Part shown: piece by piece, positions 42,700-54,800 of the stretch
Position numbering within the stretch: position 1 is the first letter of the stretch
How the letters are laid out: each line of letters opens with the position of its first letter
NCBI RefSeq assembly: GCF_025024155.1
Contig: NW_026251775.1
Location: 1-64,000 of the forward strand
Length of the DNA stretch: 64,000 nucleotides
DNA from: Gamsiella multidivaricata
Taxonomy: Eukaryota > Mortierellomycota > Mortierellomycetes > Mortierellales > Mortierellaceae
Direction: 5' to 3'
The notes under the pieces: generated by a model
Database searches by the model: none
What the model saw: the letters and a program-made list of their open reading frames with translations, nothing else
Told to the model about the DNA's origin: nothing
Program-made: the position numbers and the translations under genes

Positions 42700-43020
42700 G
42701 GGGATCTGACGTCAATAAAGAAATCCCTCGGTATATCCCAAAAAACTGGCTCCTTGGGCAAATAAAATAATGCGCAATAGCAGCAGCGACAGCGACAACA
42801 GAACAAATAAAGCGTTCATGGTCTCCTCTCTCCTCGTCTTTCCTTCTCTCGCTGCTTGTGTACCTACAACCACCATCCCCTTTGTGTTGGAAAAAGATTC
42901 ATCAAGGTCCGCAGGCGTCATAGTCGACACCAATTGACCATCCCTACTCCTCCTCCCGTCACTCGTTCCCGAACCCTACTTCTGCTCCTCTCCACCAATC
43001 CTTATTTGTGTCATCCAACC

Positions 43021-45074
43021 ATGAGCGTCCGAGTCCCTGTGTACAAGAACGTCTGTATCGCACCTGGCGTCTCCAACTCCGTAGTCTGGCTGATTGGAGT
43101 TCCGGCTACAGGCGAGGGTCGTCTGGAGACCTACTCTATCGATCTCTCCAACATCAATGCGCCCACCGCCAGATTCGTCGCCAACCAAACCAGCCCCCTG
43201 CACTGGAGCGCCACCTCCCAAAGGGCCTGCTTCAGTTATCCAGGGGATAGTACCAATCCCAACAGTCCCATCCTCATGTACCAGTTCAGCCCAATGACCT
43301 ACTTCACCAACGTCTATCCGAACGGCACAGTGGATAGCCCTATTAACTTTCCGAACGTGGGCATGGTCTCGAACAAATTATTCAGTCATACTGGTGCTGT
43401 CGAGAACCTAAACTGGTTCACAGGCATGACAAATGTGACTGATATCGCGACCAACTCTGCCTGGACCGGGCTGCGGATTAATGCAACGTCGGTTGTGGAC
43501 AGTTCTCGTGAGTAAGTGTTGAGGATGCACAGCCTATTGAGTTGTATTCTCGACCCCTACCTTAAGAATTCGGCCCACATGCATCTGTTGGTTTGTCCTC
43601 ATGTTAATGTTCCCCTTTTATTTACTTCTCTGTGCCTTCCTTTTCATACATTGTTTTCCTATCGGATTATGTGCGCAAATGCTATTGACTTCTGAACAAA
43701 CAACAACAACTACAGTTTCCTCATTTCCCAGTACCCGACCCCAAACCCTTTGCTATCTGTCGGTGCCTACATCTCCGCGTCCAACACTCCGGCCCAGGGA
43801 TACCACATCGTCTTTGACAAGAATGGAGGCGGAGCGATCTACACAGCCTCAGGTTCGGTAGCACCAATCTTGTCGGACCAGGACCGCGTTCTCACTCTGG
43901 CCAATCCCCAGAGCGTGGATATGGGTGGATATGCACTATCAGTCAATGCCATCCCACTTACCATGGCTTCTGTCGCATATATCCTGGACCAGGTACGGTC
44001 TTCACATCCCACTTCTCTGTGTGTTATGCGTTATCTTTGCTTTAAAACTATGCGAATGACTGAATGACTAGGCTAATAGGCTGATCTGAACGTGTATAGG
44101 CTTCCGATAATTCTACAGCTATATACTACATCGATCCCTCCCAGTCCCCGAAGCTACAACGGGCCTCTGTCCAAGGCGATAGCCTTCCCTTTGTTTCTGA
44201 TTTTGCCGCCACAACCTTGAACACCCAAATCGTGGTGTACTCGGCCACAACCGTGGCGACATTTAACACCTTTGACACAGTTGCAAAAACCTGGGGCGGA
44301 CCCGGCTTGATGCCTTCTAAGCCCTCACCTTCACTCAGTGGCCTTTCCAAGCTAGCCCTAACGAATGATAGCTCGGACCCTAGCAAGGCTCCAGTGGACG
44401 CCATCATTGGAGGCGCTGTTGTTGGATTGGTTCCCATTGCACTTGTTGCATTCCTCGTCATTCGACACCGCCGCAAGTCCACTAATGCCGCCGTCGCCTC
44501 TGCTTCAGCTGCTTCAGCCGGAGCTGCGCCTGTAGTTACAACTAATTACCCTGGAAAGGGCGGGGACTACGAATACCCCATGCAACAGAACTATCAGCAG
44601 CAAACACAGCCGCAGTTTATCCAGCCTCAGTATCCGCAACAGCAGCAGCAACAATTCAATCCTCACCATTCGTATAATCCACAATACTATGCAGTCGATC
44701 CTAACCAACAACCGCAGCAGAGCCCTGTGATCTTCCAATCCCAGTCGTACGAGCAGAAGCAGCAACCGGCCTACAACTACACGCCTCCTACCATTTTCCA
44801 ACCCCAGTCAGTTGTTGGTAGCAATGCCTCTTACAGTCAGGCCATTTACACGCCCACTGGAAGCGCTGACACACTTCAGTCACCCTATGATCCTACCACT
44901 CGAGTCCACGCCTCTACTGATGCACCTTCCAATCCCCAGTACGTGCCGCCCACTGGAAGTGCTGCCACACCTCAGTCACCCCATGATCCTGCCACTCAAT
45001 TCCACACTTCTACTGATGCACCTTCCAATCCCCAGTACGTGCCACCCCTGAAGGCTCAAAGCTACATCTCTTAG
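43021..45074 (+). CDS. Type I membrane protein paralogous to the 38.6-kb gene
   Basis: Exons 43021-43511, 43716-43992 and 44100-45074 join in phase to 580 residues. The ectodomain (about 1-350) has many N-glycosylation sites and beta-propeller-like blocks (QYPTPNPLLSVGAYISA, GGGAIYTASG). One transmembrane helix lies near 357-378 (IIGGAVVGLVPIALVAFLVI), followed by a basic anchor. The cytoplasmic tail is Gln-rich and ends in two tandem copies of a 31-residue Pro/Thr/Ser repeat (about 44850-45040). The start ATG 43021 gives no signal peptide. An upstream ATG at 42818 begins a hydrophobic stretch (MVSSLLVFPSLAACV) that could be a signal exon, but I found only a weak donor for it. Confidence 0.68.
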
Positions 45075-45214
45075 GGAAGTTAGTCGCCTTGATGCATTTT
45101 GTTGTTGAAACTAATTTTTATGACAAAATCAAAACAGTCAAACATGCCTTCGTTTGATCGTTTCTTAGTTGATAGCCTTCTTTGGTTGGTATTTCTTCCT
45201 GGACCCGGGTTAGG

Positions 45215-45370
45215 ACATAGAGTCCAGGACAATAACAGTCGAAGTTCGTTTTTTTTTTTTTAGATCGGATTTTCTTAACAAAAACGCGGCCAACAAAATG
45301 TACAGTCGAAACTGGTTTTTATCGCATTTTTTGCGCGCGAAAAATACTACTATTGTCATGGACTCTATGC
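45215..45370. mobile_element. MITE-like element with about 25-bp inverted ends, TA-flanked
   Basis: The left end (45215-45239) and right end (45346-45370) are inverted repeats matching at 21 of 25 positions, with outer GAGTCCA and TGGACTC bounded by TA on both sides. The inside holds two CAGTCGAA copies and T-rich runs but no coding. Size and TA flank fit a non-autonomous Tc1/mariner-type element. Confidence 0.6.
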
Positions 45371-46573
45371 ATTAGCTATTGTTGATTCCCTGCATGCGAA
45401 AAAAAAAAATACAGCACGCACGGACGGTGTGAGACTGGTTGCACAAGCTGCACATGCAAAAAAAAAAAAAAAGGAAAAGTCGGACAATACGGGTCATTGT
45501 TTTGCTTGCTGTTGTTGTGGTTGGCTTCAAGAAAAACGACAGAGTGCGGATGTTTAGTGCTTTGATCCATGTCCATGTTTGTCTATATACAGACAAAAAA
45601 GCAGGAGGAAGGAAGGGAGGAGAAAAAGAAGCAGAGGAGTGGATGCTGTTGAGCTGACATGGCACCTACTGTAAGACTTGCGGTGAAGGAGGAACAAAAC
45701 GAGGGCGGAATCGAGAGGGAGACGGGTGAACAAGGTGTGTAAACAAAGACGGAATGTGTGAAGACAAATGTTTATTGACTAGACTACTTGTGAGTATATG
45801 AACTGGGGTTCAACTACATAGTCTATCCTTTCTTATATACATTAGACGAATGAAGGTCCTGATTACTGATCCATGGTTCTAGACGTTTCTCAGTGCTGTC
45901 TTTGTTCATCTTTATTTCGTGGGACTTTCTGTAATGAGGGCGAAGCCGATCCATTTTTAGACAGCATCTAAACTCTGACCACCAACACAAAACGAAAGTA
46001 GAACGAGCGCTTGAAGGAAACACTGTAGCCTTCGACGATGTCCCCATCGACCTGTTCGCAGTGTACACATAGTACGGTTTCTATTTCCATGCTGAGGGAA
46101 GGAGGCGCAGAGCGGGCTGGAATAAGGCCCAGTCAGCCATGGAAGCAGTGTCCTAAGCATCGGGGGACAGGAGGACATCCAACGGCTGCTCAAAGGTGCC
46201 AGGAACCCCATCTTCCAAACCCTTTGTCTTATAAACTTTACTCTCGTCCTTTGTTTGTTCTTTCTTTCAAGTCGTTTCTCGCTATCACAAAACTGCCCAC
46301 ATTCCTTCATCCACCACTCCGTTATCCTACTTTTTTTTTTTTTCCCTTACAATAAAAACTCTGCCACTCTTTTCGCTGGTCACAGCTACCTTGTTCTTCC
46401 TTTCACCATATACCCCCTCTTCTGCTGCGCCCATCCCCACACCCCCCATCGCCCAATCTTCAGGCAGCACCAGGAGCCACCCCCCCCCTCCCCGAAACAA
46501 AACCTCCAACCACTCCCCCACCCCCGATCGCCGCTCCGCTCCTGTCGACATCTGCTAATCCGGTCGTCCAGAC
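45371..46573. other. Intergenic, mostly featureless
   Basis: Several A/T homopolymers are present. A TATAAA (about 46230) and a long CT/CA-rich leader (46250-46560) precede the small ORF at 46574, indicating a promoter. No other gene was seen. Confidence 0.4.
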
Positions 46574-46807
46574 ATGGCCTCCAATCCTACCAGCAACCCA
46601 AATAACTACAACCGCATCGGGACATACAACACCGCTGACGATGGCGTCGGTGCCAGGGGTGAAGGGATCAACAAAAGTGTCGGATCCCGTACAACAGACA
46701 CTAACTGGTCGATCCCAGGTCGATGTAGACGGCGGTCGCTGTTGCGGAGACAAAAAAGAAGGCTCGCGCAGAGAAATGGACGGTTGCAGGAGACAGATAA
46801 GGTTGCA
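46574..46807 (+). CDS. Small hypothetical ORF behind a good promoter, perhaps decayed
   Basis: 77 codons starting MASNPTSNPNNYN with a good start context (CAGACATGGCC), about 340 bp after a TATAAA. The first 45 residues look like a small soluble protein. The Arg-rich remainder looks out of frame: another plus-strand frame reads KKKARAEKWTVAGD at about 46750-46793, like the hydrophilic helices of CsbD-type proteins. An unrecognised intron or a frameshift is likely. No function is assigned. Confidence 0.25.
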
Positions 46808-47146
46808 TAAAAACCAGGGTCCATACCATGCAGAAGCGATGTCTCACGAAGCAGAGGCATCGGTAGCACGTTCGTAAAGGACAGAGCTCAAGGGAGATGA
46901 AAGTCCTCTTCTCCTAAACAACTCCAACCTGGTGGTGTTCCTACTATCCGTTTTCAAGCATGTAAAACCATTTCCTGGGACTTCCATCCCTTTTGTCGGC
47001 ATCCTTTAACACTCATCTCAGATCCACCTCGCGATGGAAAAATTCGCGATTTCGGGAGATTGCTTTTACTATTTACAATAATATATTTAAAAGAAACACG
47101 GCTTCTGGAAAAGAAAAAGAAAGGAGAGAGTGTGCTATATGTTCAT

Positions 47147-50100
47147 TCATTCACGAGCCGATTGGAATAAAATCTTATCCATCAACTTCACAAACGGCCC
47201 TTTGAGTCCATCAATCATCGGGACCTCGGGCATCCGAAGTCCGCCCTGGCCTTCCTCGTCTTCGTCGCTGTCATTGTCTCCTCCGCCATGGTAATTGACC
47301 ATCTCCAGCTCATCCACATCCTCCTGCTGCAACCCCATGCCCTTCAGCTCCTTCGAGATCCTCGCCCTATCACGGTCATGTGCGTCCAGCAGAGCATTCG
47401 ACGATGCCGTCCGACTAACGCGATCAAGACCTGCCATCTGGTGGACCTCCTCTCGCTTTCGTTGCTTGATTGTCGCAAAGTACTCTCTCAGGACTTCGGC
47501 CTCCCCCTGCAGCTCCTCCCACTGCGCCTTGTCTACATTGGCCTTGACAAATCCATCCAGATCCACAGCAACCCGGATCTCCTCCTCGGTCTTGTAGTTG
47601 ATCCGGGCCCTTGCGTAACCCGTCCTCATGAACGTGATAATGCTCTCGATCCACTCGAGCAGGTCGTGGAAGAGCCCATTGTCCTGCTTGTGAACAGAGT
47701 GAACAAACTTGTAAAAGCTGGGGAGATGCTTCTTGACCAAGTTCAGGTACAGCGTTGCTGTTGACGGCTTTCCACTGCGACCATCTAGAAGAGCCATACC
47801 AACAACGATGTTAGGTTCTGTTGCCTTGAAGGGAAAGGATATATATATATCAAAAACAAAAAAGACGTACCATCATTCACATCTGCCTGCTCCACAATCT
47901 TGATGAGCTCGTCTGCAAAGTCCTTCACATCCATCAAACTGTCCGCCACATTCGCCGCCTTGTAGACCTCGACCAGGGGCCCATAAAAGATCGAGATCAG
48001 CTCCTTGAAGATCTCGCCCGTCACGCCCTGGAAGACCAGGCCCATCATACGCTCCTTGTCACGGATGCGGAGATGCGTCACCAGGAGCTGTTGAAGCAGA
48101 CGAATCAGATTCTGGTTCTCTGACGGAGAACTGACATGGCCTCGCTTGGATGAGTGGTAGCTGTGGGGTTCATCCGAGGATGAAACATCGCTCTCGCTGT
48201 ACTCGTCGCTCTGGTCACTTTGATTACCATCCATGAACGCCTGGCACATCTTGCTACGACGTTCCTCCTTTGCAGCATCCTCATGGGCAAGGTCTTGCTG
48301 GGCGTCCCAAACACGTTTGATTTGAGCAGGCTGGAGCAAAGGCTGGACCTCGTCTGACCTCAGGACTTCCATGACCAGGTCCAATTGTGTGATATCATAT
48401 AGACCTAGCGAGCATTGGAAGGACATACGCAGAGTAATATCAGTACCTTGAGAAGGATCTAGCAGAAAGAATAATACAAAGGTCTTCAACCGCATCCTAC
48501 CTCCATCAGGGATAATCTTGTCAATGACGGCCTTGGGCGCATACACATAGTTCTTGATCTTCTCGCAAAGTCCTGCATCGCCAATGGAAGCCTCGAGCTG
48601 CGTGATGTCCTTCTTGTACTCTGTGATCTCCTCCTGAATGTTGACAGAGATAATGCGCTGCATCAGACTGCGGCTTCCGAAGGGCTGGGCCAAGAAGAGG
48701 TCCAGGATACCCTTCATCATCGCCATGGGGTTCGAGATCTTGAGGATACCCCACATGGTCCTGTAGGGCACCAACATGTGCGTGCGCTTGAGCTGCGTAA
48801 AGTTGAGCGTCGCATCATCTGAGGCTGTGAAGACGTGGTATAGTGTTGAGGCAAAGTTCATGCAACCCCATTCAAAAACCGTTTGGTACAACGGTGGCAA
48901 ATCCTCGACCTTTTCGTATTGTTTGAATGCGCTAAACAGACGCGAGATCCCACCAGGGCGCAACAGATCCAGCTTGACCTGTTGCAGGTGCAGATCAAGC
49001 TCCTCAACCTTCTTGGCGACCTCGCTGTCGAACTTGGCCTGCTGCTCCATCCGATGTTCGTCCAGAGCTGCGCGTGTTTGCACATCCTTGGCCTCATCCT
49101 CTGTCAGCGTCACTGGGTCCTTGGTAAGGAAGCTGGTAAAAATGCTCGAGCTGACGACCTCAGGGGAGATCTTTGCGACGCTGTGAAGGTATCCACGGAG
49201 ACTGATCCTGTCCTTTTCGCGAGCGACCTTGGCGCCTGAAGATCCGGACTTTGCAGAGAATTTTGCGGGAGGCAACGGGAACTCATTTTGAGGGAATTCT
49301 TCTCGCAGCTGCGGTGACAAAAGATTTACTGTTAGATCGGATGGTCCCATCATCCCTTTGTGCTTACAATGAGGATGAGGAGGAAACCGACTGTTTCGTC
49401 CCCCCAAGAACAAAATTCCGACTTACAGAGACGTAGAGGCGACGGAACTGACCATGGCGTCTTGCGACGACGTACTCTTGACCGTCTGCCAAGGTGCTCG
49501 ATACCAAGAATTGCTATGGGATATGTTTTGGATTGTTTTAGTACTAGGGGTTCAGCCAAAAGAGGAACAAACAAAACAAAGGCTGGGCTGTCGCCAAGGC
49601 CCTCGCTCGGTCCAGAAAAGAGATTTCAGGCACATGCTAATCTGGGCGCGGTACTTAACAGAGCATGTCGAGAGCAAACCCTGGGTCCGCAATACGATCG
49701 CAAACAAAAAAATAAATAAAAAACGTCCCTCGACCATGAAGGATAAGCAGAGCGGCAATATGTTGATAGACAAAGGAACAAAATTGGACCGCACATTTTT
49801 CGCTTTCTTTCACTTGTACGGTTTCACAGAGCATCACGGCGTGATGACGAAGTGTTCAGCATCATCGATCATCATGAGCAAAATAGCAAACCAACGCTCT
49901 ACTTACAGCATGCTCGTGTTCGCGGATATGTCTTTTTTCCTTGACAATACGGATGCCTGCAACATTGATACGCACTCCATGGATAAGCGTGTTAGGCCCC
50001 GCCGTGGATGGAGGGGAGTTTGAGGGCGCCGCCGAACTCAGCTGCAGCTGGCCAAAGTTCTCGTCCAATCCTTGCTCTTTCCTCAACTGCGCGTCCTTTC

Positions 50101-50635
50101 TCTCCTTTTCACGCTGTTCCACGGTCTTGACAGCCATGGAGTACATGAGCACCATGGTCCTCTCGCCCTTGTTCTTCAGTCGCCTTCTGCGGATAATCTC
50201 GTCACGCTCGACTCCGTTGCCCGCATCAATCTTGGCCCATTCATGCAGGAATAGCTCCAGCTTCGGCCATAGCTCGCCCCTGGAGCTCGTTAGGAAGGGA
50301 AAGGGGACTACTATGGACTCAAAGAGGTAGCGCAAGAAGGGTGTTGCCGAGTCTGCATGTTCGTCCTTGAGGTCGAAAGGACCTCCGAGATTGGGGAGTG
50401 TCTGAAAGGGGTCCTTTTGGAGGAGCTCGAGCTCGTTGTTGATGAGTACCCCGAAGAGATACTTTTTGAGATAATGCTCCTGACTGGGTGTCAGGAGCGA
50501 GGATTCGCTTTCTGGTTTGGTGGCAATGTTGTCTGGAGAAAGAATAAAAAAAAACGGGTTATTCGTCTTTACAGGTGATCCATGGTAATGCCAGTTGCTT
50601 GGTCCCTGCCATATGTCCGTGTGCGTACCTGTCAT
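47147..50635 (-). CDS. PXB-PX domain phospholipid-binding protein (yeast Lec1/YPR097W type)
   Basis: Six exons, read leftward: 50635-50629 (seven bases), 50532-49907, 49513-49427, 49308-48501, 48404-47871 and 47817-47147. The sum is exactly 911 codons. The N-terminal PXB domain has LTPSQEHYLKKYL near residue 15. A PX domain follows (about 185-290), with REHEH, ADGQEYVVARRHGQFRRLY and LREEFPQNEFPLPPAKF marking its lipid-binding core, the last two split by an intron. The large C-terminal region matches the fungal PX-associated (DUF3818-type) domain. Such proteins bind phosphoinositides and act in membrane lipid distribution. The first coding exon is only ATGACAG. Intron 48405-48500 is 96 nt without an in-frame stop, so retention would add 32 residues. 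Intron 47818-47870 is only 53 nt. Confidence 0.85.
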
Positions 50636-51842
50636 ATGGAGAGTATAGAGGGCGGTGGGGCGTCTGGCGGATGGGGAATGAGGAATGAAGAGGAATGAAG
50701 AGGAATGAAGAATGAATGAAGGTGGAGGAGGCGAAGGGCGCGCCGAAATAATAATGACCCGCCTTTTGCTGTTCCTGGCGGCTGTTTCATCTCAGGTAAC
50801 GGCGCATCAACTCAACCTTAAAAGGCCATTCCTGATGAAACGCTGAGATCATCTCGAGGGCCGTGCCAACAGCCCGTATACCTTTTTGGCACCAACCCTG
50901 ACTCGGCAAACAATCCAAAACCCAGTCGTCATCCGGGAAGATCCCCTCCTCCTCCCGGTGCATCCATTACGTACTGCCTTCGCGCGTCATTGATGTAAAC
51001 TGTACTCAAGGACCTTTGCTGGGAGGGTCTGCATTGATTTTATATTACACTGCACATCGCGAAATGGTTATTCTTGGGATTGCTTATGGAGTCGCATTCG
51101 TAAGCGATTTATAAAACGGGCATTTGTGTAATGACACACCATTATTAAGAAACACGGACATCAATAATTCAATATGCGACGCAGTGAGTTGATTGATACT
51201 TGCACAACCCCCCAACATCTGTAATTTCAAGGTCCCTACGGATCTATATTTCTGCGGCATCAACTCAACTAGAGTCCCACTCAACCGCAAAAAGTGGTTT
51301 AGTTGAATTCAACCATCATAATTGCGCTTGATTGGGACTCTGGGCAACAGAGAAGATAAATCGGTCCTAGCTGGCTGTTCAGCAGTGAAGGTATGATCTG
51401 GCGTCATTTCTATCGCCGAGCACGGCTGAGTAGCCATAGTAGGACTGAAGAAGCCAAGGCGTCTCCAGTGATATCGTCAAGTAATATGGCAATATTGTTG
51501 TCTGCGCGTTGCAAGATGCTGAATTTTCTCATTGCCATTGGTAATGGTAGGCTACAGTATCCTTTTCCCAACAAAATCGTCTTTGTGTAACTTGACTAGA
51601 ACCCAAATGAACGACCAGACGCGTGTCGCCTAGGTTTTTACATACACAACATCAATGCGCGCACCGCGTTGATGAACGCGATTCATCTGACCATATCGCG
51701 CTTAGACAGATGTGTTGGCACAATAACAATGAGTCGTGTCCAATTGAAGATGCAGATGTACTACGCTCTCCCCGTTTATTGACTCACGAAGACAGATAAA
51801 GTACTTTTCTGAAACGCATATCCACTGCAAAGACATCGTTCT
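50636..51842. other. Intergenic between POL3 and the PX gene
   Basis: About 1.2 kb with a GAATGAAGAG short repeat (50675-50720) and a MITE-like element at 51271-51341. No further gene is seen. Confidence 0.5.
51271..51341. mobile_element. Tiny MITE-like inverted repeat
   Basis: AGAGTCCCACTCAACCGCAA (51271-51290) is mirrored at 51322-51341 with 18 of 20 matches. Both ends share AGAGTCC with the element at 45215, so they may be one family. Confidence 0.45.
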
Positions 51843-54800
51843 TCACCAGTCCACAAACCGATCCAGGGTCGCAGCGCTATCCTGGATCTCTTTCTGGACC
51901 TTCTTGCGCATGTAAAAGATAGGACAATCCTTACTCGTGCAAAGAACCTCTTGGTGCAGCGACCCTTGACACCGCTGGCATTGCGTCCAGAGTCGCGAGA
52001 AGCGGACCTCAAGACTGTTAACAATATTCCTCTGCTTCTGGTACAGCTCGGGCGCGCGTTCTTTGCAATTGGCGCACACAGCCGATTCGTCTTTTTTCAG
52101 AGGAGTCTTACACCCAAGACACGTTGCCGTCTTGACCGCAAATTTCATAAGTCCTCCGATCGATGGCGTTGACACCTGAATTGTCCTCGTATGGTCTCCC
52201 GCCACTATTCAGTGGACAACACACAATTAACAGTCGTTTCCAAATAGACGCAGTATCACAGTGCATCGTGCAAAAGAAAGTCACTTACGCAAGGACTCGG
52301 CGGCTTTCTCACCGAGAATGGGCTCGAAGATACGAAGCAAGGGTTTTGAGAGCTGGTTATCAAGGTAATACTTTGTGTCGATAGGGATGTTCTTCTCTAG
52401 GACATAGAGTGGGTCTTCTGACTTGTCGTATGCTGCAACGCCCTTTCCTCCCTTGACAATGACATAGGCCACACGATCGCCCAGCGCAGGCGCAGATCCT
52501 GCATCGCGTTGCTTCATGCGCTCTGCCAACTCCACGTGTGCCTGTTTGTTCGCATAGTCTACAAGGGATTCAAATGGCATAACATATTTGATTAGCAATG
52601 CATAATAACATAACAAAGAAGCTATACAGCTTACAATACTCCATTGACTTGCCTGTTTTGCTCAGTGCTTTCGTAATCACTAGCTGTGCCATATCAATCT
52701 TGTTCTGGAGTAAATCGGCAATAATCTGCTTCGTGTAGCTTTATAACAAAATAAAACAAAACGATCAGCGTGCGTTAAATCCCTCGACCATTATACAATA
52801 CAAAACATTCCTACGTACTCCTGTGCTCCAACAACATCACGATCGATCAAGATCTTGCGGAGGCATGTATCGATTACACTCTGAACGAGTCGGCAGTTAT
52901 CACGACGCACAGTCTACAGCGAAATGTGAACAAAAACTTGGTCAGTACCATATTGTTTGAGCTGCAAGTGTACCATCAGTGACAATGTGCCGAGGCTGCC
53001 GCACATACCTCGATACCCTTAGTATCCATTTTGTCGTATTTGTCAGGCTTTGTCCAGTACAGACCAGCATATCGCTTCTTATTGATCAATAGGTATGGAT
53101 AGTACACCTTCTCAAACTCCAACTTGATGGGCTTATCGAACTCCATTGTCACCTTTTCTGCGGCCTCTCGTCCGAGGTCCATGGCCTCTTCCAGCGTCTT
53201 CACGCCAAATTTTACCATGACAGAATCCGTGTCTCCGTAAATAACCTCAGCTGTATATTTGTAACCGTTCTCAACTGTGAATGTTTTCTCGACCTCCCTC
53301 TTGGTCTTTTCAATCATGACTCGTCCATATGAAGTGACACTAGACGAAATCTCGAGACATGGCAACTTTCCTACAGTCGCGCCGGTAAAGCCGTACACTG
53401 AGTTGGCACTGATCTGTAAAAAGTGCAAGCCAACATTTTTAGTTAAAATGGGATCCATCATAGCTGCCTCATGAAGAATATCAAGCGGTCACTCACCTTC
53501 AACGCCAATTGACGACCATCCAGCACAGCGCGCTTGAAGGGGTCAGTTTCTTTCTTCAAGTCAGCCTTGGCGCGCTTACGGGCATCCAGGAGATCTGTGA
53601 GAATTATCGGCAACAGTCCCTTCCGCCGACTCTCCTTCACAAACGAGTCTATATTTTTTTCAGGTAAGGTGTCAGTATATTGATACTGTCGTCGCCACAT
53701 GGACAAAAATAAAAATAAAGGAAAACCATATTACCATTGTTCGGAGTCACCACATAATCCACATCTCTAACGAGATTGTATCTCTTGATGATATCGGGGG
53801 TCAACAACGTGGTGTAACAGAGATTGTGTGCCATCATGATAGATGGATACAGAGATGCAAAATCTAGTGTAGCAATAGGAACATCGTAATATCCCCTGCG
53901 AGGCTCGATAACCGTGGCTCCTTCGTACTGTTCATCACCACCTATAACAATGAAAGCAGATCAAGTTAATATAAATAAATCGTGCCAGACAAACGGCTAT
54001 AACTCCATTAAACTCTACGTACCCTGACTACTGACTGCGGGAATGACAAAGTCCTTCTCCAGCGCTTTGCGGTACAGCTGCGAAACGACCTTAATCTGCT
54101 GTCCACGACTTAAGAGATAGTTGAAAGGTACGCCCGTTACTCTTGCCATCTCAATGTAGTTGATTAGGCACATCAGCTTGTCCATCAATCGCTGGGGAAG
54201 ATATGCATCCTTCAAGCAGTAAACAGCAAGACGTCGACGCGTTTCGTCATTTCCATTTTGAAGCTCCGTAATAATCGAGTGATGTACATCCTCCTTTTGC
54301 TCACCTACAAACGACAAAGATCACAGGTTAATACCTGGAATACTTCATGGAACTAAGGATAAAAAGATTCACTGTTGAGCAAAGCATGAAGTACTTACCC
54401 AAGAACTCCGCGCAGACGGAATTCAATGTGTAAGAACGCAGCTTATAATCGCGCTGCATGACCTGCAGCATGTCGAGCTGAAGACGACCCTCCATGTTGA
54501 TGGCCTTGTTCTCACGGTTTCCGTACGCTTTGCTTGAGAATCTCGTGTCCTTGGCTTCTGTCCGAATGTCTGGGTACATAAATGAAAAAAGGCAGTCGTT
54601 CAATATTGTATTCATATTCACCACCAACTCTTCCGAGAGCGCTCACAGAGACGAATGGTGATTACCATTCAAACGCCCGAGGAAGGGGAATTTGAGCACT
54701 CCAAGATGCTTAGCACGATCCAACAGATACGGGAAATCGAAGTTGGATGTGTTGTAGCCGATCACAACATCTGGGTCGACTCTCCTGACAAAGTCAGCCC

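Noticed and set aside
47288..47764. Long plus-strand open frames opposite the PX gene and opposite POL3
   Set aside because: They are shadows of well-supported minus-strand exons with domain motifs.
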